Below, in pieces: positions 34,735-48,144 of a stretch of 64,000 nt of DNA. The notes below the pieces were generated by a model that was not told the origin of the DNA, made no database searches, and was given only the letters and a program-made list of their open reading frames with translations. Made by a program: the position numbers and the translations under genes. The DNA lies in assembly GCA_963854835.1 (NCBI GenBank), contig OY978526.1, positions 13,347,277 through 13,411,276 of the forward strand. Direction: 5' to 3'. The stretch is from Megamerina dolium. Lineage: Eukaryota; Arthropoda; Insecta; Diptera; Megamerinidae. Numbering within the stretch: position 1 is the first letter of the stretch; each line of letters begins with the position of its first letter.

Positions 34735-37547
34735 TGTAAACAAAAACACAAATCTTCTGAGTGCTAGCAACCAAATGGAGACAAGAGAACGACAATAAAG
34801 AAACTATAGTTTTAATAACGACAAAACTGTTGCCAGACAACGTGTTTTGTAGATTCATTCGGAAATTATAAAACAGCTGTCAGATGTTGCCATATCTAAA
34901 ATGTTTATATTTATATGGATCAACAGTGGTGTCGGTGACATATACTGTAAGAAGAAGACGTACGAAAACAACAAACATACATGCCTTAAAAGTGGACCTA
35001 CAACGCACGTGTAGACGTATGCGTGCATTTGACAGGAGAGTAGAAAAAGCTCCATAGGCACTCGCGTAAATGTATTTGAACGCATAAATGTTGAACTTTT
35101 TCTACTTTCATGCGTAAAATGACAACTGCCATTTGTGTGAACAAATACAAAACGCTATAAGTCAAATTGATAGTAATGATAGTAAATCGAAATGATGATA
35201 GAAATAAAATGAAATGTGATTATGAAATAAAAAGAGAATATGTATTTTATGTTACAAGGCATTGCACTCTTTATTTAGGGCTTTTTGTGGAAAAAAAAAC
35301 CGATCACTGTAATGGACAGTCTGCCCTCCACCGGAATTGCTGGTCATTTGGAATGCTTTTACAACTTTGTGAGGCTGAATAAAGCATCAAAGAGTGTGGA
35401 TTTCATGCGAATTGCAATGCGAAATTGTGTTTGCTGTTTTAATTTCTCATGCTGTTTTAATTCTTGGACGTTATGGTAAAGGCACAACTTAGTTCATGGT
35501 CCAAATATATTTCTTGCATCCACATCATTCTTGTTGTCATTAGTTTAATTCACTCCAAGTACACTACAATTACACTGCCAATCACCATCAATATAAACGT
35601 AAAATCTTCATCTTAAAATATCACTTCCAAATGCATAGAACGCACAGAACACAAAATACTAAGGTTGCGCCCATTGGTAGAAACATAGAGAATTTATAAC
35701 TTAACCTCATTGTTGATAAACAACACAACAAATTTAAGTATGCGCATGTGATTATTTTTCGCTTTGTACAAACATGTGTAATTAAAAATTAATATGAAAA
35801 CAATTTTTGGCATTGTTTACATTTTTCTTTTCTATTTGTTCCCCATTTTGCAATTTTCTCTCGCAGCTGAACTACTATTACGTCACAACTAGTAAGATGG
35901 GCGCGATCTTCTTTTGTATTTGTGCAAGATTCATCGTTCGAGTTAAGAACTTGTTTTTCTTGTGTTTTTCTCTCAATGAGAACGAATAAAGTTCTGAATT
36001 CTTTCGAGTAGATAACTTAAATTTAACTTCAGTTAAATTCAGTGTTCAGTGTTACCATACTATGCCATACTATATATAATTTTATCATAAAAATGTCATC
36101 AAATATAGATATTTACATATGTCAATGAGGTTTTTGTCATTGTTACATATATAGGGAGGTCCATATACAAATTTTTAAAATGAAGAAAAATAAATTGTTT
36201 TCGGTAAATTATTAGTTCGTTCAAAAGAACACTCATTCCTTATATTAATTAGAGTTGAAAGGCTTGTGATTTCGATCACACTATTATCATAATCATATAA
36301 CCCAGCACTAATCATCGAATGAGTTAACTTTCTGACGACGGCTTTGCAGACTGACTAAAATAATTTCGAAATATGGCAATTTTGAGGCTTTGCGGATTTT
36401 TATTGTGGAGCAGCTTCCAAACAATTGCCCTAAATCATCATTCAGGCTTGAGCGCCTGATTACTCAATGTAGCACACGACATAGAATTCTGTTGAGTTTT
36501 GATTTCTCCGCTAGTGATGCTGCACTTCAATGAATGCATAGCTGAGCCTTTACACAATGTATGATATGTATTTTAAAGTAACTTTGATTTTGTACATTTT
36601 GATTGGAGTTGTCAACACTGTTCCTTAGTTGACTTGTGTTCCTACCGGTTTCAATTGTAGTATTAATTATATGTATTTTGTTTATAACTAAAAAGTGGGC
36701 TGCAGTTTCAAAAAAACTGTAAAAATTAATCAATGAAAAGATCGAATGGTAAAAGAATAAATTCAAAAATAAGCTCATAAATGTGTTAAACTATTAACTT
36801 ACACTTCTAATTTCGAATTTCATCACAACTTGAAGGCGAAGGACCAGCTGAAGCAACAAGGAAAAATTTTGCAAAACATCGTCGTCGGGTAGCAAGATGA
36901 TTCAAGAAAATAGCAATAATTGTTCAGTTGCGGTTAATTGTATAGTTCAGGGTATTATAACAATGGTATTTACTCTTGATCATTTTTTTGTTCTATAATA
37001 AAACAGTTACCCTTCGACAATATATTTACCAAGAGCTATGTTAGATATACTTTGAAATATTAATATTTTGAGTAAAAGTGTATATTTCTTATTGTTATTA
37101 CTGCAAGTGGTATCCTTGCTTATTTCTGATCTTTTTCCCTCCTTTTTCCTTCTGGATATATTTTCGCTTTTTACCTAATATAATTAACAAAATTTTCTTA
37201 CTATAATCTCGTACTGCATATTAGCTCCTTGCATTATTTAGAATATATGATCGAATTGTTTAGAATATATAATTCATAATTCATGAGATTCCCCATAACT
37301 TGCAAACTGAGAATTTCTTGATTTTTCTTGTTTTTATGGAAATTGCATTTCTAATTATGTTTATCAAAAAAGTCATATAAGTTCTTATTTAAAATCAGCT
37401 AAAGTAAAGGATTCTATATGTTTAAGATAATCGTATGCTTATACCTTTTGAAATCGTTATCTCAGAAGTATGTGTGAAAATTGTTTTGATTGCTATTATA
37501 AACTCTCTTATGTATGATTTCAATACATTCAAAATGAAATATTTGCC
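34735..37547. other. Intergenic region upstream of p53
   Basis: 2.8 kb, AT-rich. A 32-codon frame at 35794-35892 looks like a signal peptide but stops at once. No supported gene or transposon. It presumably includes the p53 upstream promoter. Confidence 0.5.
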
Positions 37548-40500
37548 ATGTTGGGTTTAATTGATCAGCAAAATTTGCAACAAAACCAGGTACAACAGTC
37601 ACAACAACAACAACAACAGGAACAGCAGACAAATTCAAGTTTAACATTTACTAATGTAAATAACATATGTAATAACCAGACACAGAACAACAATATTATT
37701 TTCAACAGTCGCAGTGTTGATGACATAAGTCCAGAACAGATGACAGATGCTCCCACTAGTTGCTGCTACAATTTGTGAGTTCAATTATATTTTTTATTCA
37801 TACATTTATGCTTACATTGATTTTATTCTTTGTTTCGAAATGGAACATTTGCTGTCAAATGGAACAACACTAACAGATAGTTTTTACGAAATGGCTATAA
37901 AATATAATAGAATACTAAATATGAATTTTTTTTTCTTCATATTTGCATACATATTCGATTATACACCTTACTTATAGTTGCAACTGTGCAGTAAATCTGT
38001 TGTTGATGTCGAATTAATTATGTGTCGATGTGGAAAGTAATTATTCTTTTTGTTTTACTATTTACGTTCGTAGTTTTGTGGTTTGCATATTGTGCCAATT
38101 GCTTTATTGTTTTGATTTTGCCATTCTCGTGCGGTAATTTATTCGCGTTAGTTTCGGTGTTCTGTTTGTTTTGTTTTTTATAAATTATGAATTATATATT
38201 CTAAACAATTCGTTTCAATTCGGTTCAATTCTAAACAATTCGTTTAACAAATAAAATATGTCTTGGCATAAAATTTGGTAAATGCGAAATAGAGATTAGA
38301 AATTTATGTGTATATTAATCATTTCATTGTAGTGACGAAGAACCAAGGTCAAACCAAACAAATGTAGACTCTGGTATATCAGAATTGACCATCACCTCCG
38401 ATGTATCCACTGTGGAAGATAAACATATTGATGTGGAGAATGCGTAAGTGGTTTCGAATTTTAGTAGATGTTTTATATTCATATTTGCAAATTTCTTTTC
38501 TTCTACATCGTTTAGAGGCACTGAGGATGCATTTGCCTATTTGCAGGGGCTAAATGTAAGTTTGTTTACATTGTTTATATGGAGACGAAGAGAATGTTAA
38601 TCATAATTTTCTCATCTCTTTCAGTCGGACAATTTAATGCAGTTTAGTCAGGTGAATATATTGTGTATATGTAAAATAATCTCAATAGTTATTTTGATAA
38701 GAATCTTGAAGTCAAATCGCTTTGTATTAAAATCACCAAAAAATTTGTGACGGCAGAAACGACCTAGAAGAAAAGAGTTAATATATATGTATGCATTAGA
38801 TGAAAATTTTGACTCGCATTATGCGTGAGGGATATGTTTAATTCTAGTAGACCCAATGGTTGTATCTTGTACTTTGTTATCATAATTAGCAACGAAAAAG
38901 TCTCCACTGAATTTTTGAATCGTACATCAGCATGATGTAAAGTCATTCGTTGCAGCACGAGTCCGGTTTCACGTACCTAAAATATAAAATAAATTAACAT
39001 ATATTCGTAAGCAATTAAGTACTTACTGCCATCAGATTGTCATTACAAATTTTTGCCTGTAATGCTATTTCACTGAATGATGTGATTAAAAAGATGGAAT
39101 TTGTTAATGTATCAAATATATCATATTCTTTGTGATCGATAAGTGTGTCTGCAATTGCTTCGTATTGTGTGAATAGTCCAACTGTAATACCAAATAAATG
39201 ACTTAAAATTGCTCCAAGAAACGGCATTGTCAATAATTGCAAGTATTCGGTTGAATGCGTGGTTATTGCAATATATTTGGTTCCGAGATCATCTAATTTA
39301 TCTGCCAATTCGCAAAATCGTCGCATTCGATAGTATGGTTTCTGTAGATTCATTTGCAAATCAGTTTGCAAGCAGTTCACCTCGTTGACAATACGGCGAA
39401 GATGTTGATTCAACCCATCAAACAGTGTTTTACATATAACAATTGCACCGAACAGACAATTCGGATACGTTGCGGAAACGAACAAAGGATATAGTAAATA
39501 TGCTGTATGAGACAATGGCAGATCGGGCTCATTTCGTATCTGGCGAAGCATTAGTGTTATTTCAATGACAGTCGGAATGAGTACGGCTTTTAGCGCGATC
39601 AACCGCAATGAGGATATAATTATTTCTCTGCCCATTTCAAAGTATTCAACGATTTCGAAAAGACGTACATTATTATTGAAATCCACTATACGTTTTGCAA
39701 ACCGTAGTGCATTTATGTAGCTTATCAGGGCTGCTGTTATATGCATGTACGAATATAATTGAACTATGTTCTTCATATTGAAACCGTTTCTTTCGAAATC
39801 ATTGACAATTCCCTTGCTGTACACCACAATAAATGTGAAGACGCTTCCACCCGAATACATCAGCATTATTTTCGAAACGAAAAACTTTTTGTGGCGAAAC
39901 GAGAAACTATGTGCTGATAAACCAAGTAAAGCCACAATGAAGACCACATAGCCGATCACAAATTTGATCATAACCATAGACTTCATTATGAATTGCGGTG
40001 TAAGGATATTGTAACTAAATAGAACTTGAATAAAAAACAAAAGCATACCGTATTTGCGCTAGCACAAATTTAACGAACAATGTGTGGTAATTGTTTTTTA
40101 ATTACACCAAATTGTTGATTGTATCGTTGCTTAATTGATTCATTTCAATATTTAGGTGTGTTTTGTTGTTGGCTCCTTCGAGAGAACGAAAGAGACAAAA
40201 ATGGGAATCTATAAATTCTCAATTCTCTATTGTTTACTCAATGTAATTTCACAATAGAAGATAATAGGCAATTTGATGTGGTTTCGCCAATACGATGACG
40301 TCACAATGATAATTTGATTGTTCATGCAGCCGTGAATGCGTACAAAGAATGTTTACAAACAATGATGTGTGTATTTCTCATTTGCTCAGTTCAAAGTAGA
40401 CCATCATCGTTCAAACATGAAGTTGTTAACTTTCTGCAGCCGCGATGTTCGTAGATATTTTATTCATTAATTCATTTATAGACATGATTAAACATGTGCA

Positions 40501-41731
40501 TATATCTGTATGTATTAATGGAGAACTCTTTATCATTACAGCAATCGGTTCTTCAAGAAATGATTATGAGAGAACAGTTAGAGTTGAAACCGGTAAGTGT
40601 TGTTATAACTTTTGTTTGGCGATCAAATCGATTAATGAATACATTTACAGAATTTAAATTTATTGCCAACATTGGAGGAGCACGATATCGGTGGTTATAA
40701 ATTCAAATTGGACTTGTCGCTGTCCACAAATCGCAAGAGCCAATCAAGTTGGAAGTATTCGCCGACTCTGAACAAAATGTATACACGCATGAATGAAATC
40801 TGTACCATTAATGCTGTGTACACGCCAAAGATGCCAATACAAAAATTGCGTATACGTGCACTGTTGTGTTTTGTAAAGGAGATTAGTGAGCCTGTATTAC
40901 GTTGTCAAAATCATATAAGCAAAGACACCGAAGTGCGCCCAAAGAAGCGTTACAGCATTCTACGCTGTGAGAATCCATCGGTTGAGTATTGTGGCACCGC
41001 TGAGGGCAAGAGTACTTATGAGCGCTATTCCGTTGTAATTCCATTGGATAATAATCCGCATCCATCCAGTACGAATCATTCTGTTCATCAGGGTATTGCT
41101 TTGCAATTTACATGCCAAAATTCATGTATTGGTCGTAAAGAGACGAGCATCATATTTTTGCTGGAAGGCATGAAGTAAGTACATATGATTTATAAGTGTA
41201 AAATTGTGTGAAATTTATTCTATTTGTCGTAAAGTGGTGAAATACTTTCACAACGTATACTAAATGTCAAGATATGCAGCTGTCCAAAACGTGATCGTAC
41301 AAGGGATGAGAAAAACTATAGCAATGCCAAACGTAAAAAGGACGATGGTGATGGTATGTGGGTTCATCGTTATTTGTTCATTATAATTGCAATAAAAATA
41401 AAATGTGTACATTTCAGAATTATACTGTCATCCACGCAAACAAGTCAAACCATATGATGTTGGAATTAAAACGGAATTCAATGAAACTATTGATACCGAC
41501 GACAGTGATAGTGATCCTGATAATGCAGATACAACAAATAAGCACTTTGATATTCGACAAACTGCAAGTGCTGAATACAGTATTGTAATATCGTTACCTA
41601 ATAAAGATATTGCATTGTCAACGCTTGATTATGCTTATTCGAAAGTATCCAGTAAAATGATTTTGGAACCAAATTGTCGAAAAGTATATGCTCGACATTT
41701 TCGTAATTTAAGACAATTATATGGTACGTAG
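37548..41731 (+). CDS. p53: p53 tumour-suppressor homolog, tandem copy 1
   Basis: Sequence-specific transcription factor of the DNA-damage and apoptosis response. Exons: 37548-37774, 38333-38443, 38516-38555, 38625-38651 (27-bp microexon), 40542-40592, 40651-41174, 41235-41353 and 41418-41723. The DNA-binding domain starts near [14 protein letters not shown]. The zinc ligands are in RCQNH and FTCQNSCIG; the DNA-contact loop is [11 protein letters not shown]. The C-terminal region ends [10 protein letters not shown] and matches the fly oligomerisation region. Compare the recalled Drosophila phrases LQGLNSGNLMQFSQQSV and NHNIGGY. If the donor at 41724 is unused, translation stops at 41729-41731 (470 residues); if used, it enters copy 2 in frame. 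Intron 4 contains Gr94a and an internal promoter candidate. Confidence 0.92.
38764..40046 (-). CDS. Gr94a: Gustatory receptor, Gr94a-like, nested in p53 intron 4
   Basis: Seven-transmembrane ligand-gated chemoreceptor family. Exons 39027-40046 and 38764-38976, phase 0, give up to 410 residues (390 if the start is the ATG at 39986). Matches to Drosophila Gr94a as recalled include LYSYMHITAALISYI, YYRMRRFCELADKLDDL, LFGITVGL and EAIADTLI. The short last exon ends with the family's PLGLLELN and then TYILTLFF before a stop, slightly short of the usual TYxxxxxQF end. Location next to p53 fits the cytological name of Gr94a and its fly neighbourhood. It is antisense to p53 and should be expressed in chemosensory neurons. 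Confidence 0.8.
40160..40541 (+). promoter_or_regulatory. Candidate internal p53 promoter / 5' leader, copy 1
   Basis: Upstream of exon 5 and clearly duplicated at 42470-42757, although introns are otherwise diverged. Shared blocks include GGCTCC, GTGGTTTCG, TGACGTCACAAT (a perfect CRE/ATF palindrome at 40296-40303), GCGTGAATGC-like sequence, ATTCATTT and TAGACATGATTAAACATG. Fly p53 is known to use an internal promoter for a short isoform, so this region is a good candidate. Confidence 0.5.
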
Positions 41732-41802
41732 ATTTTGTGTGGATTATTTCAATTATTTCTGTAAATAATTTTATGATTTTGTTTGTTTTTATAATAATGC
41801 AG

Positions 41803-44054
41803 AAAATATACAAACACAAAACAACACAATTTTCAACAGTCGTTATTCAGAACAGCAGGATATTTTGTAGGTTTATTGACATTTATCTTTTATTATTTAT
41901 ACTTACTGCGAAATAAAATATTTTTTAAATTTTGCTCGGCGGACAATAGAATTTTAGTATGAAAATCTCTTCAAAAAAGTTGCAACAATTAAATTAATGA
42001 ATTATTTCTCATCAACTCATTGTAGCGACGGAGAATCAAGATCGAACCAAACAAATATTGACGCTGCTATAACAGAATTAACCAATACATCTGATGCATC
42101 CACTGTAGCAGATAAAAATATTGATGACGAAAATGGGTAATTTATATTTACTTATACAATTTTTGTACCTTTTAGTTTCATATTTTCAAATTTGTTTTCT
42201 GCTACATTTTTTTTTTAGCGGTACTGAGGATGCTTTTGCCTGTTTAGGACTTAATGTAAGTTTGATTTCGGTGTTGTAGTGAGCACAATGAAAAATTTAA
42301 TCATTTTTATTTACTTTTTTCAGTCGGACAATTTAATGCAGTTTAGTCAGGTAATTTTATGATGATGGTACATCGTACAATCGTACATCTGTACGTTGTA
42401 ACGCCTCTCGCCGAATCCTTGTTAATAAATCGCGAAAACTGAAGCTATTTCAGCTTATGGCGATCGAAGTGTGTTTACTGGCTCCATCAAGAGAGCTTGT
42501 GAATCATTTATGCTACTCAATGCAATTTCACAACAAACGATCATGTGTACTTTGTGGTTTCGTTAAACCAGTGACGTCACAATAACCTTTTCATTAGTCA
42601 CCCAGGCGTGAATGCTCAGTGCATAGTAGACTGTCGTCGTTGAAACATGAAGCCGTTAAATTTCTACAGGCGCGACGTTCGTAGATATCGCATTCATTTG
42701 TAGACATGATTAAACATGTATTAATGAAGAATACACTTTATATTTCTATCGTTGCAGCAATCGACCCTTTTAGAGCTGATGGCGAGAGACCCGCTAGAGT
42801 TGAAACCGGTGGGTTTTGTAGTAATTTTTGTGTGTCATTACATTTACATTAATGTAATGTGTACATTTCATATTTACAGAATTTGAATTTATTGCCAACA
42901 TTGGAGGAGCACGATATTGGTGGTTATAAATTTAAATTGGATTTATCGCTATGCACAAATCGTACAAGCAAGTCGAGTTGGACTTACTCGCCGATCCTGA
43001 ATAAAATGTATACACGCATGAATGAAATTTGTACCATTAATGCTGTGTACACGCCAAAGATGCCAATACAAAAATTACGTGTACGTGCATTATTGTGTTT
43101 TGTAAAGGAGATTAGTGAGCCTGTACTACGTTGTCAAAATCATATAAGCAAAGACACCGAAGTGCGCCCAAAGAAGCGTTACAGCATTCTACGCTGTGAG
43201 AATCCATCGACTGAGTACTGTGGCACTGCTGAGGGCAAGAGTATTTACGAACGCTATTCGGTAGTAATTCCATTGGGTAATCATCCTCTTTCAAGTACGG
43301 ATCATTCTGTAAGGCAATCAATTGCTTTGCAATTTACATGCCAAAACTCATGTATTGGTCGTAAGAAGACGAGTATCATATTTTTGCTGGAAGGCATGAA
43401 GTAAGTATAGTGATATATGATTTATATATGATTTATTGTGTGAAATTAATTGCTTCTAATTCTATTTGTCGGAAAGTGGTGAAATACTTTCACAACGTAT
43501 ACTAAATGTCAAGGTATGCAGTTGTCCAAAACGTGATCGAGCCATGGATGAGAAAATTTATGGCAATGCCAAACGTAAAAATTACGATGGTGATGGTATG
43601 TGGGTTGATCGTTATTTGCTCATTATAATTGCAAAAAAAATAAAATAAAATGTGTACATTTCAGAATTATACCGTCAACCTGTTAAGGCTCGCAAACAAG
43701 AAAAATCATATAATATTGGAATTAAAAAGGAATTCATGGGAACTTTTGATACCGACACTGAGAGTGATCCTGATAATGCAGATACAACAAATAAGCACTA
43801 TAATATTCGGCGCACACCAAGTGGTGAATTCAATATTATTATGACTTTACCTAGTAAAGATATTGCATTGTCAACGCTTGATTATGCTTATTCGAAAGTA
43901 TCCAGTAAAATGATTTTGGAACCAAATGGTCACAAATTGTATGGTAGACATTTTCGTAATCTCAGACAATTATATGGTGCGTATTATTTGTAAATTTGAG
44001 ACCAATTTTATATTTTTTCTTTTGTAATTTACAGAAAAGGGACAAAAAATGTAA
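41803..44054 (+). CDS. p53: p53 tandem copy 2, likely 3' half of a double-DBD p53
   Basis: Exons: 41803-41866, 42026-42136, 42219-42255, 42324-42350, 42758-42808, 42880-43400, 43477-43595, 43665-43976 and 44035-44054. Every phase equals the matching exon of copy 1, and most lengths do too. The first exon ([14 protein letters not shown]...) starts after an acceptor in phase 1, has no ATG in frame, and matches only the end of copy 1 exon 1. The zinc ligands ([14 protein letters not shown]) and [11 protein letters not shown] are intact. The small last exon adds KGQKM and a stop; read-through of the last intron would give AYYL instead. Spliced from copy 1 the protein would have 888 residues. A shorter product from the internal promoter is also possible. 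Confidence 0.85.
42470..42757 (+). promoter_or_regulatory. Candidate internal p53 promoter / 5' leader, copy 2
   Basis: Partner of 40160-40541, with the CRE palindrome TGACGTCA at 42572-42579 in the same surroundings and GACGTTCGTAGATAT-like leader sequence before exon 13. Retained while the nested receptor gene was lost. Confidence 0.5.
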
Positions 44055-44071
44055 AATTAATATTTCGTGCC

Positions 44072-44198
<127 letters not shown>

Positions 44199-45568
44199 CC
44201 TTACCTCGTGTTATATCAACGTTATTTATTTAGTTTTTGATTTATATTACTGAAATTTGTTTGTTCTGATGATAAGCAAGGAATGAATTTATTCACTTGA
44301 GATATTTTTTGGTAATGGGTATATTATACTGTTTGAGCTAATTACAATTGTTCTTATGCTAAGAAATGAACATGATCACTTCAAATTTATTTTGCTGTCG
44401 AAAAGAAAATGCAGCGCTTCGATCGTCGTGAAAGTGAACATCAATCGAACCTTCGACGAGAGTGTAAAAAATAACATTGATACTGGTTTTAATCTCAAAT
44501 AAATTCGATTGCTTCGTCGTAAAATACGTGAAATATCAAGCTTTGTTTTCATATATTTATGTATACGTATATGTATGTATACACTTTATTTGTATATGCA
44601 TTTATTTCACAATGATATATTTTATAATGTGAAAATTATATTTGTAAGTTTTTATTGTAATATTCACTAAAAATTATTTACATTCCATACGTTTATTTTT
44701 TGTTGTGTTAAAACCTGTGCACATATATGTTTACAGTTTTAGTCGCTTTTATTTCACATTTTTTGAATGGTCTTTTTTTTAGAAGCATAATCAAAAAACA
44801 AAAAAGCTTTGTAATTTATGTTGTAATATCGACATGTGCCTTGATAAGATAAAAATATTATAAATTTATATAAATTTTATTAAACTTATAATTTCACCAT
44901 TGCCGTTTACACCGTCAATACTTAATTTGAAATTTTTATACATAAGTTGAGTATAAATTATATTCGCGCTTATTCATAGTCGATATTAAATTCCAACTTA
45001 AATTTTATTCAATATTATTTAAAGATGTAATTTAATTTTAACTATGAATATGCGTTATTTCTTTTTTTAACTAATACAATTGCCATAAAACCCATATATT
45101 TATCGTAATCATAAATGATGAAATAAATCTTCAGTGATAATTAACGTTACGCCTTAAAAATTGAATATAATTTTTTTTTTTTGTGTTTGTATCTCATACC
45201 TTCTGTACATACATATAGGAACATATGTATATATGAATGAATGTTCGAAATGTGCTTTATGTTTTTGTACTTATTCTTATGTTTCTGTATGTATTTATAT
45301 TTTGATCTAAAAACCACTATTTGAAATTGTGTATTGTTTTCAAATAAAAGCTTATGCATTTGATTTAGAGTGTAGTTTTTATTAAAATTCAGAAAATCAC
45401 GGCAAAAGTATAGTCTTATAGAATTTACAAAGAATTTCCATAAATATTGCATATAAAGTGAACTAAAAATTAATTTTCACAAATTCGCTTTGTTTCTGCG
45501 CCTTAGTTCTCATATAGTTTTGACAGCGAATATTCGCCGTTCCCCGGTATTGTGCTTACAGCATGATG
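44199..45568. other. Intergenic region after p53
   Basis: AT-rich, with no supported gene or element. Confidence 0.5.
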
Positions 45569-45712
45569 TTGATGGTGACGGTTAATTTTGTTATCGAACA
45601 AAACTTATCATATGTAGTTGCGTTCGATAACACAAAAATTTGTAATAGTTTTTCATAATTTTTGCAAGTAATGGTTCGATAACGCCTACAAATTAACCAT
45701 CAATCGATAATT
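45569..45712. repeat. Short inverted-repeat element
   Basis: TTGATGGTGACGGTTAATTT followed by GTTATCGAACA is inverted at 45672-45712 (GGTTCGATAAC...AAATTAACCATCAA), with a further GTTCGATAAC between. About 140 bp, foldback or MITE-like. Confidence 0.55.
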
Positions 45713-45764
45713 GCGAGATCAAAGTGATAGTTTGTTGCAAGAGAGACGTTCAGACCGATTTTAA

Positions 45765-46560
45765 ATTTTCCCGGGGATTTAGTCTTTCTTCCTATTCTAA
45801 ACAGTCGGGGAGCAGAATAAAAAGGGAAGGCGAATTTCGAATTTTCGAACTCAGCTGTTTAACCTTATTATGTTTTGTTTGAGGAAATGCAATTAATTTG
45901 TGGAATTTGAACAATATAGTAGGTACTAGAATCGTGCATAAATAGCACAAACGTATGTACAGCATAGCATTTAGATTGCTAGCAGAGAAGCGACAACAAA
46001 GGGTTGCCAGGAGGCCGCTACGCGACGCGGCAAATCCGTTTGAACTGTCGGAAACTTTGTAAGTGTAAGGTTTGAAAAATATTGTAGGGTAAACAATCCA
46101 AAATCTGTTCAGCTCCTCCTTTCCTTTCCTTCGTAAAAACCGCGTGCAATGTCCGGGTGCGATTGCATCGTGTTCAGTAGTATTTCAAATTTAAATTTAT
46201 TTGTTGTTTTTGACCTGAAAGTAAATATAATGTCATAAAAATATTTGTAATAATAATAAATAAGAATATTTATACAGTTTTCAACGAAAAAAATTTATTA
46301 CTTGCATATTTGCATCCAACTCCCTTGCAGATTTTTGGTGCAAAAATTTACAATAAACGTCATCACGTTTTCCCTCTTATTTACATTCGTAATGACTTTT
46401 TTTTCCCGGGGAAAAATTTCCCAATTTCGAAGTTCATTTAGAATTGGAGGAAAGGGAAAAGGGAAAAACTCTCGGGGAGTTTATATTCAGAATAGGAAAA
46501 CAGGGAAGAGTGGAAAAATTCCCGGGGAGTTCTTATTCAGAATCGGGCTGGTTTTGATTT
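45765..46560. repeat. Scattered TTCCCGGGG / CGGGGAG repeat blocks
   Basis: Related short blocks (TTTTCCCGGGGATTT, AGTCGGGGAGCAGAATAA, TCTCGGGGAGTTTATATTCA, TTCCCGGGGAGTTCTTATTC) recur in both orientations, G+C richer than the surroundings. Probably the ends of an element. Family and limits unknown. Confidence 0.4.
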
Positions 46561-46579
46561 TGTGCTGGGAAAATTTTCA

Positions 46580-46756
46580 AACCACAAATCGGCAATCGTG
46601 CAGATCTGGCTGATATGGAATTGTCCACATTTAATGAAACGAGTGGAAGAGTGGAACAAAATTGGACCAGAACCCACGAAAAAACTAATGGAGCCAGCTA
46701 GGTTAAAAGCTGTATTAAAGGCCAAAGGATACCACACTACCACACTAAATATTTAA
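46580..46756 (+). pseudogene. Tc1-like transposase C-terminal remnant
   Basis: The frame reads VEEWNKIGPEPTKKLMEP then ARLKAVLKAKGYHT, resembling the end of Tc1-type transposases (W-x-I-P ... KL-x-x-S-M-P-R-R ... V-I-K-A-K-G-G-H-T). Nothing of the catalytic core is visible upstream, so it is a fragment. Confidence 0.5.
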
Positions 46757-48140
46757 TATTTTTTACATAAAATTTGGTCATGTTTTTTGTTTTTAATTCT
46801 TAATTTGTTAAACTATTAGTAAATAATACAAATGAAGTCCCTTTTTGAAACTACACTTTCATATTAACAATTTGGCTTTTGAACATAGTGTATGTAAATA
46901 CACATGCGTATACATGCGTACATATGTGTCCAAAAGTCGACGAACTTATTGCAGCTGCAATTTTTTATAATAATAATATAATTTTTTATAATTTACCACA
47001 AATGTGTCATCCATTTTTTTTTAATAAATTTGTATATATTTTTTTACTACTTGTAGTGATTTTGCTTATTTGCGTACGCATGCGTGCGAACTTATGCCAT
47101 TTTTTATGATTGGTTTTTTAAAAATAAAATTCTATGCATTTTGTAAAACAGATGTTGTGATTTGATTGCATGTATTTATGTACGTACGGTACATACATGT
47201 GTGCCACATGGAGCAACAGACTAGACACACATGTTGTGGGGCACAATGACCTATCCCAATGTTTATAAAATTATTTCAAACGAACGCATGCATCATTTAA
47301 AATAGTAGAAATGAAAGAAGATTATAATGAAGATTTATGATTGGTATCATTTTTGAAAATATAACGGAATTTTTTTTTTTTGAAAATATATGTATTATAA
47401 ATTAACTAGGTTTGGAATTTAAAATAGGTACGACCGGTCAGTAAGTGGGATCACTTTCCCCTACATCTACGACTATGCTCATGCTTATGGAGTATCAATA
47501 TCGTACATTTTAAGTATGCACTTACTAAATTAAACGGCCGGACACTAAACCACATGCCCATTTAGTTGACAGACAGTAAGATGAATGGAGTGAGGTTGAG
47601 TTATATTAATTTTTTTTTTTTTGGGACTAGCGGAAGACATGTCGCAGTTTTTCATATTCTGTTAATGTGTCTTCCCAATATGTAGATACCTCTTATTTGT
47701 AGTTTGTGCACACAAATGCGCATTTGCGTGTTTCGCATTCATAAGGAAAATAATAATTTAGGTAAGTATGTATATGAATGGGTATATAGATATAGAATAA
47801 ATTGCATATAATAAACGCCTGCAAAGGTGTTGTACTAATTTGGTGGCTTTTAGTAAAATTTACTCACAATGCATCAACTTAAAAAAATGCCTATACGTAA
47901 ACAAACATATATGTAGATTTAAAAGTTCATAGCAATATGTTGTAATGCTTTCTCTGCAAAGCTATCAATTGATGTTGGAATTCAATCTACAATTCTGGTA
48001 TTTAAAATTACAAATTACAGATAACTAAGGTTCTCCGTTTTTCGTACCGCTAATCGGCTCTCAATGAATTTGATAGAAGCAGCTGTGTATGTGACGTCAC
48101 ACTGGTGTGATGATTGTTTCATTTATTCATTTTTCTTTTC
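46757..48140. other. Intergenic region
   Basis: AT-rich, including TATG/CATA-type short repeats. A CRE-like GTGACGTCAC occurs near 48091. No gene seen. Confidence 0.5.
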
Positions 48141-48144
48141 AATT

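Noticed and set aside
35794..35892. Secreted microprotein with signal peptide
   Set aside because: Only 32 codons with nothing after the hydrophobic stretch; AT-rich DNA gives such frames by chance. A donor-like GTAAGA overlaps the stop, so a first exon remains possible but unsupported.
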